A stretch of 64,000 bases of DNA from Linnemannia schmuckeri (lineage: Eukaryota; Mortierellomycota; Mortierellomycetes; Mortierellales; Mortierellaceae), in NCBI GenBank assembly GCA_029449235.1, contig JANATG010000002.1, positions 558,001-622,000 of the forward strand, in the 5' to 3' direction. The position numbers and the translations under genes are program-made. Below the pieces are notes generated by a model, which did not search any database, was not told where the DNA came from, and was given only the letters and a program-made list of their open reading frames with translations. Shown here one piece after another: positions 22,471-33,900 of this stretch (its first letter is position 1; every line of letters begins with the position of its first letter).

Positions 22471-24070
22471 GGTCTAGACACTTGATAACTGTTGAAGGAG
22501 TTGGCTGTATTTTTTTCTCTTAGCCATTGCCTACTCTTTCATATCAATCTCTTTGCTCGATCGAAATATCACTCATCCTCACCCCGCTTGAAATAAAACC
22601 TATGATGAAAGAATACACACTCGATCGTTTTGTTATGTTTGCAATGACAATGTCGTTGCGTCTTTAGGTACTTTGTTGCTTGCGAATATCGTGTACATTG
22701 TATTGTTTTCAGAAGTACCGAAGGAAAAAAAAAATGAGATCACAATTCGGTTTCAAATCTACGCTATTATTTTTTTTTTTCTGTCGTCGCAGATGCAGAC
22801 GCGTTTCAATATTTTTTGTCGCGTCTCCGGAGATAAAATATTCATGACAGGATACAGACGCGTAAATCAGATGGAGGAGGAGAAGATTCAAAGTCTTGAA
22901 CGATTGTTCCTTTCCTAGAAAGAAATGAAGGCGAGGGCGAGTTAAAATCGTGATATGAAAAAAGCGCTACCGAATGCGAAATAACAAAAATGAATACGGA
23001 ATGGGGAAGACAATAAAAGCCAGAACGGACAGAAAACTGGCAAAGCACGTGAAGGAGTTACTTGCAGGTTTTACTTTGACTGTTTTTCAGGGATAGTGAA
23101 CGAATTTCAAAACGCGAACGATACGCCGACAGCGTGGGCGTCCACTGTTTTCCCTAGCGATCTTCCTTGGCGCTAACTTTTCGAAATTGCAATGGACTGG
23201 ACCGACCCGCATTTCCACTTAAGCTCAAGAAATATTAAACCAGACATGCAGTAGTGAATGCCAAGAAAGCAAAAACAAAAAAAAAAAAAAAAAAAAAAAA
23301 GGAAAATATAAAATAATGCGCATGGTAATCACCTTACGAAAGTCGATCTTCATTGCGATGCCAACACTAAAGAAGGATATCCTTCAACGCCTTAAACAAC
23401 AAGCTGTTTTTGAATAGTAAATATCACGGTAGACTCAAACCCATACTTGTAGATGTTCAAGCGCGTTAGACAGGTTGGAAAACAACCCGTGAAGCCGCCT
23501 GTTCGGTGAGGATCTTCACTTATTTCTCGAGACGCTCTCCTGAGTCGTACACATTTTCGAAGTATAACAACTGCAAGCTGAAAGGAGATTGACGCGTCAC
23601 AACGGAAACTAGACGCGTTTTAACAATGGTGGGAAAGAGGCTGATAATGAAGATGTGAAGGAAAGCGATGGTGTGAAGAGAATGATGGCGGTGATGGATG
23701 CTTATCACTATTGTGACTTTTGATGAAAAAGTACCAGTGTAGATCCTGCGTGCATGGGATCACGCACTGATATCTGGTGGCCATTAAAACTGTCACCTGT
23801 TTGCGCTTTTATGTTTTCTACCTTCTCATTTTTTCTTCGTACCTTGCTCCATTCCACCCATTCTCTACTCATTTTGCCTGTTTTCTATTCTCGTGGCCAT
23901 CACTTGTTTAAAGACAGGGAGGATCCATCCACCACCTCTGGTTGGAAAGACAATTTCGATCCTCGGAACGCTGCCTCCAAGAAACCTCATTGGCTGCTGC
24001 AGGACCGACAATCGAAACTCGAAAGCAGTTGGGAAAGGAAGAGAGATCCGCCATTTTGAACCCGAAGAAA
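22471..24070. other. Intergenic region with ACGCGT-type motifs and a poly-A tract
   Basis: It begins with the RPN2 3' UTR (AATAAAA near 22592). No supported gene. (A)GACGCGT(C) sites occur at about 22798, 22818 (reverse), 22856, 23591 and 23611. A 24-nt A run lies at 23277-23300. Confidence 0.5.
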
Positions 24071-25853
24071 ATGCTGGGATTAACAGAGTCATATACCGTA
24101 AGTATGCAGAAAAAGAAAAGAGTTATCGGCGCTACCGATATGTTGCAGTTGTCTGGCGATATTAAAGACGAATTAACAAAGACTTACAAACGATACTCCT
24201 CGTACTTTTCGATGCTTTAAAAATACGCGTGATAGAGCTATTATAGCTTCCAGAAAGGCGACAAGTACGATCGACTTGGTATCTTGACTCGTGTAAGTGG
24301 AAGATAGAAGGATAGGAGAACTAACAATTGGTGAAGATGATTGTCGTACTCCTAGTTGAACTTGAAGCAGCAATGGGCTCACGTATTTATTTGGGTCGTT
24401 ATTGCTCTTTCATTCCAGGGAATGAGGACACAGTCCTGGTAGTTCGATCGAGAGTTTACGCTGAAATGAGGATGAATCGACGTACCAAGTAAGTTTCTGT
24501 ACACCGTTAGTTAAAGTCAAGCGATCATCCCTTGACAATTCGCGTTCCTGTTTGTTTAATTAAGAAGAAAACCAAGCATTGAATTGGCATTTTAAATACT
24601 TCCCAACTCTCTTTATGTGTGATAGAACAATAACGAACTAAGAGCTTTCTCTATCGCCGTCGAAGGACCTGACAATGTCCTGTATGCGGTACCTTTGAGT
24701 ATGTCGGACAAATCGCTCGTGCCTATGAGTGGATGAACGAGGTAATCATGGGCAACTCTAGATGTGCAATACATTTTTTCAGTAATGGCTGTGCGTCTCA
24801 AACATGTGTCTATCAATCTCACGTTCTATTGTTCTTCTTCGGTTTTCCACTTGGTCATAGGAGGCGTTGTTGCACAGGGAATACAGGATCTAACACCGGA
24901 TCGTCTACCAACATCCCATTTGATGTTTTTGTATCGTTCTGAGCCGCCTTCGTTCCTGATAAATGGTGCACCATGACTACAAAGCCGGAAATTGTCCCGT
25001 TGTCCTCGTCTGAAAATGCCTTGGTGATAGAATTTGGGTCGTTGGTATCCTAGGATATGAATACAGTGTGTAACTATATACGTCAATCGTCAATTTGTTT
25101 CTTGAGGTGCGAAAGGGGCGATTGAAATATGGATATGAGTTAACCAGTCGGTCGTTGTCTTTTTCGGCGATAGGGATAACGTCGTAATGAATGGTTGAAT
25201 GGCTCCAGAGGCAACTTTCAGTCCATGGAACGGTATCGTCGTCAATCTATTCTCATTGCGCCTCATCGTGTACTGCATAGCATGTAGGAATTGTCTTAAG
25301 AGAACGAAAACAAAAGTGTCTCCAAGAACGTGATCAAGTAAGTAAAGAATGTCATTGCTCATGCTTCTTAATCTGCCCATATCTGTATTTGATAATATCA
25401 TCCGGCACAGTGTCTCGTATATCTATCTGTCGTCATTTTGGCTGTTCTCAGATATTGAAATTCAAGCCTAAAAAAAATATCGACGCGTCCACATACACCT
25501 GCTCACCTTCGCCATCGACTGGAAACTTGAATGGATGCTATCCTGTTATTGCTTGGAATATGCTAATAGGTGCCACTGTTGCTAGCCTAGTCTAGCCGCC
25601 ACCCGCCAACGGCTCCAACCACGGCAACAGCGATGAGGAGGAAATCGACGGTGGCAAAGATGATCTAATCTTCGCCACCGACTTCGAGGAATTCGATGAT
25701 GCTGATGGTCTGGGGGCACATCCCGAATACCTCACCCGCACACTGGCAGACCTCCTCTCAGGCATAGGTTCTGATTGTGAGGAGGAGGTGGGAGACCAGG
25801 AAATGGAGCAGCAGATGGACCTTTTAAAGGCCACTGAAACCAAGGAGAAATAA
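24071..25853 (+). pseudogene. Possible decayed multi-exon gene, family unknown
   Basis: Several stretches look coding and some splice in phase: 24071-24097 (MLGLTESYT), 24247-24292 (LPERRQVRSTWYLDS) and 24356-24488 (ELEAAMGSRIYLGRY, then GNEDTVLVVRSRVYAEMRMN), each bounded by plausible GT-AG signals. A further piece near 24635-24686 (AFSIAVEGPDNVLYA) can be joined, but a more coding-like frame right after it (CPVCGTFEYVGQIARAYEW, with a CxxC pair) needs a frameshift. Near 24870-24976 comes VVAQGIQDLTPDRLP. The final exon candidate, 25596-25853, is 85 residues of acidic sequence (SDEEEIDGGKDD, FATDFEEFDDADGLG, EYLTRTLADLLSG) ending in TAA. I could not build one continuous model, hence pseudogene; a living gene with introns I misread, or two genes, is possible. 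Confidence 0.35.
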
Positions 25854-28800
25854 TTATTTTATATGTGATATGTCTAGCTAATTCTGCTTTATTCTCTAGA
25901 TCATCTTCCTATTTTGTATTACTTCGAGTCCTATTGCATCATGAAGATCATTATGGGTAACTAATGACCAGAAAAATTAAATGTTTGCAAGAGAAAGAGA
26001 GAGAGAGTGCAATGTGTGCGCGCATGCGTGTAGAAAGAGACGGATGAATGTCGTTGGGCATATTCCCAAATGGAGAGCAGTGCTGGATCATGCTCACTAC
26101 TTATTCGACGATCTACAGTTTCCTTTTGTCTCCCAAGCTTCATTCCCCTTTTTTTGTTGCTGGTGTATTCAGTGCCCTTCCCCCTCTTTTTTTCCAGGTC
26201 TATAATCCTGTAAGGTACTCTGCGATGAATGGAGGTTGACGGTGAAGCAAGGCGGGGAAGTACCGTTAGGTGGGTAAGAAGACGGTGTGGGGGGAGGGGG
26301 GGAGGAGGAGGAGGAGGTACTTTAGATAGAAGACTGTGATACCTTGCCTGCCATCATGCGCAGGACCCGACTATGCTGGTAATTATGCGGGGATGGACGA
26401 TGAGAAAGATAGAGAGAGATGAATTAAGAAGGAAGAGGTGAATGAACAATGAGTGTGTCAAGCAAGGAGAGTGAATGTGAATGAGTGTATTGAGTTTGCT
26501 GAGTGAGTGTGTTCAGAGAATGAGCATAGGGTGGTGATGGAGGTGGTGTGGGAGACAAAAGCTTGTTATCACAGATAAAATAAAAGGACAAACAAAGCTA
26601 GGGGCTGCAGATCATTTAGAAGGGGGACCGAAGCATTGCTCAAGAAAAAGAAATAAGCAGTCGATGCTAGTTGACAAAGTTGGCGAAGTAAGGGTGAAAA
26701 AAAGAAGAACAAAGGAGATAGAGAAAGGAAGTACAATGCAACCAACAGCGAGATCTACAAATACCTTCCTCTTCCTTCACTCAATGTCACGACTTTCTGA
26801 CAACAGAGACGTCGGTCCACTGGATGACTTGCTCTCTTTCGTTTTCCTCGCCCCTTTCGTTTTTCTTTCTTGTGCTACCTTTCCGACTTTATCAGTTCAA
26901 TGCCCAGTCTTCAATTGCGATCCCTAAGAGGAAAAAAAAGGAAATGCATATTTTATTAATATTGTCATCACACCATCTCTAAAAGCCAACTTTTATCAAC
27001 ATCCCTCTCAGCAGAGCTCTGTGAATGGCCATACAATGAACCAATGTAAATGCAAGAGCAAGAAGAAGCAAGTAAACAAGCGACCAAGCAAGCACGAAAA
27101 AGCAATAGTTTGCTGTCGGCAATGCTGTAGATACAATAAAAAGACAGTATCTAGGAACCATCTATGGTTTCTTTTATATTCAGGAGCCATTACATCCGTG
27201 AAGACAGCCGTGCTTCACTACGCTCGCTGCCACCATTGAGGACCCATTTATTGTGAAGCCGGTGACAACGAACGACCAGCAGCCGCACCATCGAGTCAAA
27301 CACCACTCTCGCTCGCTTGCCTTCTACCACACTCCAGATTTCCCTTGAACTCCCTTCTTACCTTGTTTTTTTGTTGTTGCCGTCCAGCCTTGTATTGCTC
27401 CTATATAGCCGTCCCAATCTCCTGCTTGTTTGTGTCGTCCAGTCACTCATATGCGCTACCTACTCTCCTCTTAGCTCCTTCAATCAGCCCTAGACTCTGC
27501 ACAGTATTCTGCTTTCCTACTTTTTTACTTTCCTGCTTTCCTACTTTCCTGCTTTCCTACCTTGTCCAGGCTCTCTTATGGGCAGTCACCTTGGTTGAAT
27601 TATCCAGTTTGTAGCAGCCTTCTCCAAGTGTAGACAAAGGCGACGTCCATGTCACATCGTTCCCGATCGGCGCCGTCATCGTTTATAATTCTTGCATAGC
27701 CCTTAATGTTATATCCATTTTGAGCACATCTGGCTGCTCTTCTGTCAAAACCAAGAGCAACGGCGTCGCGGACGCCCCACATACACCGCATCCTGAACAG
27801 CTCTGACCAACTCTGACCGACTCTGAGCTATATCTCGCTTTCACACACACTCTCCGCACACCTCATCCAGCAGATCAAAGGCCGTCTCTCAAGAATGGGT
27901 CCTGCTCAGTACTTCTGCCCATCCTGTATTGGTCCAATTGCAGGTCCCTGCCGTCATCCGAGATTCTTTCTATCAACTTGCATCTGTGCCATCGAAGCCC
28001 TCGAAAAAAGCCGCTTACTGCTGCTAGCAACTGTTGCCCAATCCCGGTTCGTGTGCTACTTAAGTCCTTGCTCCTCTGTTCTAGCCCTAGAGCCTATCTT
28101 TTGACTCTACCCTGGGTTGCCTGTCCGTGGATGTGCTCCCGTCGTCTTGGAAGTCAGTAGTAGAGAGGAGAAGGATGCACCTATAGTATGATTAATGGCC
28201 ACAATAGCATGTTAGCAAAATTTAAACGAGCGAACTTCATGAAGCTAAGTAGACAAATCTTGGCCAAGGACGCAAAAAAAAAAAAAGGTGGGGGGGGGGG
28301 GGGGGGGGGGAGGGAGTCACTGGAGGCTTCGAGTGTGGTATGGCGAAGAAAACAAACAAAAAAAGGAGGATCATAAGTCAGCTTCTTCCCTTTTGATGAA
28401 GAGAGACAAGCCTCACCCATTGCGGGTAAAATGATTGCGGGGGAGGGAACAAGCAAACAAAAAACGCGACAACGCGTTTAATTTAATTTAGGGCGAGTAT
28501 GACGGGAGGTGACCAATAGGAAAGCAAGGAAGGAAACGGCAAGTAACACCACGGAGGACCATGCACACGTATACTTAGATGTACATGATTACACACAATG
28601 GTCGCACCAACAGAACAAGTAGTATTCTCCTCATCGAGTCGACAACTAGGCATCCAACAGCAATGGATCCGATCTTTTCTTTTTTTTTTGTGAGTCAGGA
28701 AAAAGCCACTAATGCCTGTGAAAATATCACCGATGCATTGACGGGTGTAAACATGAAGTGTCCGTTCCTGTACGAACACACATAGGAGCAGAGAGATTGA

Positions 28801-29213
28801 TGAGATAGAAAAGAAAAAGATTTTCCGCTCTGCGGCATTGATCACAATCAAAGAAAAAAGAAAAGGTATCGAGAGGATGTGGGCAGGTGGGTCGATGGGT
28901 GGGAGATGATAACATGAGTACGTCAACTGCAGTTGCTTTTTCCTTCATTATTTTTTGTTCTCGTTCTGGCAATGGTATTGCTCAATAAAAGGGGGAAAAT
29001 TAAGTCAGCCAATGGTACCGTTATGAGCTATGAATACAAGCAGAAAAAAGACAGCAGACTGGTCAACTGTAGTAGCAGCCATACTGCTCGCACCCTCCCG
29101 TCATTGTCCCTGATTGATCTGGGGCTGATGCATTGCAAGCATGCTGTCAGGTGCACATCATCCTCAACCAGTCAATGGACGATCGCCAAGCAATAACAAA
29201 AACTCTTCACACA
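25854..29213. other. Gene-poor region, left part
   Basis: No gene that I can support in 3.3 kb. It holds purine-rich GA and GGA repeats (26000-26320, 26400-26530) and a C/T-rich stretch (27280-27570). A short Cys-containing ORF begins at 27895 (MGPAQYFCPSCIGPIAG, 69 codons) and has no recognised homology. At 28274-28310 an A13 tract is followed by GGT and a G21 tract. Confidence 0.45.
28290..28310. repeat. Poly-G tract, 21 nt (preceded by A13)
   Basis: A run of 21 G follows AAAAAAAAAAAAAGGT. Long G runs are rare in this AT-leaning DNA; it could form a G-quadruplex. Length in the assembly may be inexact. Confidence 0.85.
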
Positions 29214-29717
29214 CTCTCTTGCGCCTTTTTTTCTTCGTGTCATTGACTTTTTTCCTTAGTCTTCTGTGTTCACTCAAACTCTCTCTCACACTACCCATCC
29301 ATCCACTCCTCTCTACTGTATCTCATTAGACTCTACCCATCCATCCATCCATCTAATCCACTCACTCGTCCACACCCATACAATAAGAAACGACCAATGA
29401 ACAGCGATCCTCAAAGCGTCAGCGGCAGGCACATCCAGGTGCACTAGCACTCGCAGCGACACCGGCGCTATCGCTCGCAGCAGCAGTAGCACCTGGATGT
29501 GCCTGCCGCTGACGCTTTGAGGATCGCTGTTCATTGGTCGTTTCTTATTGTATGGGTGTGGACGAGTGAGTGGATTAGATGGATGGATGGATGGGTAGAG
29601 TCTAATGAGATACAGTAGAGAGGAGTGGATGGATGGGTAGTGTGAGAGAGAGTTTGAGTGAACACAGAAGACTAAGGAAAAAAGTCAATGACACGAAGAA
29701 AAAAAGGCGCAAGAGAG
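29214..29717. repeat. Perfect 229-bp inverted repeat with 46-bp loop
   Basis: The left arm is 29214-29442 and the right arm is 29489-29717. Reading the right arm on the minus strand reproduces the left arm base for base, including the T7 and T6 runs and the CATC repeats, so I see no mismatch. The loop 29443-29488 is G/C-rich (ACTAGCACTCGCAGCGACAC and onward). Homology stops sharply outside the arms. The outer half of each arm is C/T- or G/A-rich promoter-like sequence; the inner 60 bp (AAGCGTCAGCGGCAGGCACA) is G/C-rich. A transcript crossing it would fold into a very long hairpin. It could be a foldback element, an hpRNA locus, a recent inverted duplication or an assembly artefact. Confidence 0.95.
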
Positions 29718-30428
29718 AAAAAGCCTCGTCATCTCATTCGGGAACGAAACTCATTTAGCACCATTGACACGTTGAGCAAGTAGTAAATCTATGTCTTGTT
29801 GGTTTATGGCATCTTTGTTCATTCTGTCGTCTGCTTGTACCTGACTTTCACGTCAAAAAAAGAAGTTTGGAAAGAGAGAGAGACAAAGTTGAAGTATTAA
29901 TCTCAGACCATCGTTCTTCATTTCTCATAGGCGTCCACTCTACTGGCTTGTCTATCGGTTTCTTGGCTCCCCCGTATCGAATCCTGGACCGGATTTTTTC
30001 TTTCAAAGTCCTTTGACTGACAGGGCTACTCAACTCATTCGGCAGTACCTATGTGTTGTCATTCGGTCGCCACCAAATCGGCTCGACCTTCAAAATAAAA
30101 AGCAGATACGCTGTAAATAAAGCTATACAGCAAATAGATATGGCAGGTTGAGCTAGGGGAGTCTGAGATGGTGGAAATGTTACTATATCACATGCTCAAG
30201 GACGTACGGGAGGAATGGTGTGGAACGTACGAAAGTGGGCGTTTAGAATGAAACCAGACCATTGGAGGCATGGAAGGGCTGACAAAGGAGCTTATGGACA
30301 AACTAACCGCCGACCTCCTCCTCCTCCTCTGTGAGTTTGACCTGGATTGGCCAAGGTGTATTTGGCATAAGCAAGGAAACTTACAGGAGATCGCGGTCCA
30401 TCGGAAACAGGAATCGCGGCTCTAGATT
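29718..30428. other. Intergenic, nothing recognised
   Basis: 710 nt flanking the hairpin on the right. No ORF with coding character, and no RNA gene recognised. Confidence 0.4.
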
Positions 30429-30929
30429 ATGACTGAATACCAGCAGGTGCCGACCATCAACGTCGTGTTTCGACCGGGCCAACAGGCCCTTGACTTACCA
30501 GAGCGCAACATCCAAGCGACGCTTCAAAAGAATCTCAAATAACTGGACCGTTGGCAGCAAGAGAAAATCGAACAGAAAATCTATCAGTTGTACAGAAATG
30601 AGTATGAACATGGATGAGAACGGACCGGTATTGCGGCCTTTGATTAACACGATTGACATGAGAATAAGGCGCTAGGGATGGCTATCGACAAGTTGGCCAA
30701 ATGGGCGTAGGACTCCAAACAGCAAAACAGCCCTGAAAGGTGCAGCGCTAAACGTGTTGGACTGAATGTATCGGATGAAGTAAAGAGCACTGTCGATATC
30801 CAGGACGGCGCAGGCGTGGAGGATACTGCTTTTCCTGCACCTGATGCTAATACAATTGCTGGTGCAGCAGTGACGGCGGATTCGGGATTCGGATGTGGGT
30901 GTATTGCTGTCTCAGTTATTGGAGGATAG
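30429..30929 (+). pseudogene. Decayed coding sequence with five in-frame stops, family unknown
   Basis: From the ATG at 30429 one reading frame of 167 codons runs to the TAG at 30927-30929. It is interrupted by TAA (30540), TGA (30615), TAA (30645), TGA (30654) and TAG (30708). Between stops the peptides look coding: VPTINVVFRPGQQALDLPE, LDRWQQEKIEQKIYQLYRNE, LGMAIDKLAKWA and VGLNVSDEVKSTVDIQDGAG. Frame is kept throughout, so decay has been by substitution and not by indel. Each stop is one C-to-T or G-to-A change from Gln, Arg or Trp codons. The family is not recognised. Confidence 0.5.
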
Positions 30930-33900
30930 CCTTGACGCAGACTGGTTCGAGAAAAATGTAGGTGTAGGACGCGAAAGGCATGATGGTCCTTTTTTATTTA
31001 ACATATTTGTTATTATATTTTATGTTTGCTCATGTTTTTCCCGCGTTATCAACTAAAAGAAAGTTGAATATGTCGAGTATTGTTGTCAGCAATGCTACAC
31101 TCACTTCTGAATACGTGAAGAAGTGAGGAGGAAAAGCTGACGCATAGAGATGCAATAGCATGAAAAAAAGACGATATGGTCTATGTGTGCTTGTGCTATG
31201 GTCAATTAGCAATTAGAAAAGAAAAAAAAATCGGCGCCACTAAATTCTCCAGCTGAGAAAATTGATTAGACGATAAAACGTTGGCGTGCGACACAGCCCC
31301 TTTCTTTTTGTCTTGTCCATGATCCACCACAAAACATGACAAGTGGATTACAACGAATCTTGAGCACGCACAAAAAAATACCCCTGTCAAACTATGGTCT
31401 AAACTCTCCCTCTTCTCTCTTTGCAACATAATATGCACACAGACATGGGTGAATGAGTCTAAAAAAAAGGTACAAGATCTTATTGACACGAGGGAACAGA
31501 AAAAAAAAACAATTAAAAGTCGGAAATGAGCGCATACCTCAAGAGATTAAAAAAAAGGGAACAGTTCTAATCAGAGAACATTCAACGTCAAAGCTGAAGG
31601 ACTCTACCACACAGAGAACTTTTTCTCTTTCATTTTCGCTACTTTTGTGTGTTCGCGTTTTTCTACTCATGCTTCACCCATTCTTCCTTTTCCCTTTTCA
31701 AAACTCAAAATCGGTTTGATGTCTGTTCTCTATTGTAATTGAGGGGTACGATGGGACGGTCCTATTTTTTTTTGTCTTCCAATCCAACACTAGTTTGATT
31801 TAGCGCTGAGAACAAAGCACTAAAATGGGACCAATGCAGAGCTAGTGCTTGTTGACAACTCAGTAAGAGAATTTAGAGCCATTTTTCGACCTCTTTGCTT
31901 CCTCTCTGTTGTTCTATTCCCTGCCGCTCTGTATTTGTCCTCCTTTCTATCGTTCTTATTTCTACTTTGCTGTTTTGTTCGTAACCCCCCCCCCCCCCCC
32001 TCATCCGTCGTCTGTCAAGGTGTATCGAAGAAATACAGCAGAAAAATGATCACGAATTAATTCAAGGGGCGGGAGAAACTGGTATTGCGGCAATTCAGGG
32101 ATTTCCTGCTGTCGTGGTCGTACAGATATGCAAAATGCACAACGACCGTAATGAGAGCAACGTTAAAATAGCCATTGCAAGAGAGAGGGAAGCCCTTTTC
32201 TCGCCGTCGCAAATAGTTGACCCTTAAAATCTTGAATATGCAAAACCACTATTTTGCGTGCTTGCTCTCCCCTAAGCTGTCAATACAAAGCAAGAGAAGA
32301 GAAAGAAATATTGACGGATTGAGACTAGAGCGGGGTTTTTTTTACTGCCCAACGAACGAACGAAGAAAAGAACGATAACGACGACATCAATGTGCATAGA
32401 CTCATTCTCTGCCACACCAACCTCCCATCCCTCACCATCCATCTTCCACTTCTGATGTCTTAGTTCAAAACACTCCTCCTATCCTTCCTTCAACCCCCTT
32501 GACACGTACTAATTTCGACTCACCTTAGTGCCACCTCACCTTTCCCTACTTAAAAATCAACCCAAGGGCCGTTGGCAAAATGGCGATGCGGATCAAATTC
32601 ACAAGTGCCATCTCTCTTCAGTTAGATCCAAGTTGGACCTATGGCTAACAAATCACATCTCACGCCAAATAAGCCTCCAACACTAGACATGCGACTAAAC
32701 CGAAACACACGACAACAATGATGGGCCAAAAAGACGGTAAAATGGGGGCTTTTTAGGAGATCCCATGAAAAAGTATGACGGTGGCTCTTTTTATTCATTT
32801 TTTTTCTTGACTTGAGTGAGCAGCAAACCATAGTGAAGAATGTGGATATGAGCGAGAATAGAGGAAGGAGGGGACGGATCTGGTTAGCTGAGGATCATGA
32901 GAGGTATCGAGTCATGGGAGCTGCGGTGACGATGATGATGATGAGGAGGAGGAAGAAGAAGGACGTCTATGACGATACTTTTGTGATATTGTGTCCCTTT
33001 CTTTCTGTTTGTCTCCGACATCCAAAATAGTGAACAATGATGGATGGGCATCGTCATTTGTGCAAATAAAAAATGGCCAGGGGAAGAGGAAAGGAAAAAA
33101 GGAAGGTTAAAAAAAACAAGGGCCCAACAGTGTCATTGACATCAAAACATAAATAAAAACATTGAAGTCGGGCATGAACGCTCAAAAAAATATGCACGTT
33201 CGATAAATTTTATTTTGGGTTTAATGAGAAATACAGAGAAAAAAAGAAGCCTATCATACCTGGGCGACTCCAGCCTACACCCTCCCCATGATCCTATGCA
33301 TGTAAGGATCCAGGTATGAAGTAATTGTTTATTAAAAAAAACGGAGCAGCAAATACAAGGAATGGATAGACCCTTGATTGAAAGAAGGTTGCTTTTGATT
33401 TCATTCGGTCATTAAGATGGGGTAAGGGTAAACTTGCTCCGGATTTATTTGACACATATCCTGCTCTCATCCCTTCGCTTCTCTTCGTTCTTTTCTTTCT
33501 CCTGTCTTCACGCAGTATCTCACTAGTGAGCGACCAAAAGTGCACACTTGATGCGGTTACAACCTTGTGCATAGTATTAGTTAGATAGATATGGCTAGAG
33601 AACAGGAATAGAAGAAAACGTGTGCTGTCGTTTGTTTAGTGCGCTGCCAGCCAGTCATCACGGCTCGATTTTTTAGTCCCGATTCTTTTAGGATGCCCTT
33701 CTCCCTATCGGAGAAGAAGGGTAGTGGAGAAGAGAGAAGGTAAGAGGAAGGAGAAGTCGTCATCACATAGTTGGTTTTTTTCATTTCATTTCATTCTTTC
33801 GAGCAAGCGCTGCTGCGAAGACATAAGACGAAGAAAACGAAGAGTCGACAACTTTTCAACGACAAGGGCAAAGCAATGCGACCCTGTCATTCAAGAAAGA

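Noticed and set aside
24383..24418. A 36-nt intron in the doubtful gene at 24 kb
   Set aside because: The segment is open in phase (12 codons) and much shorter than other introns here, so reading through is simpler.
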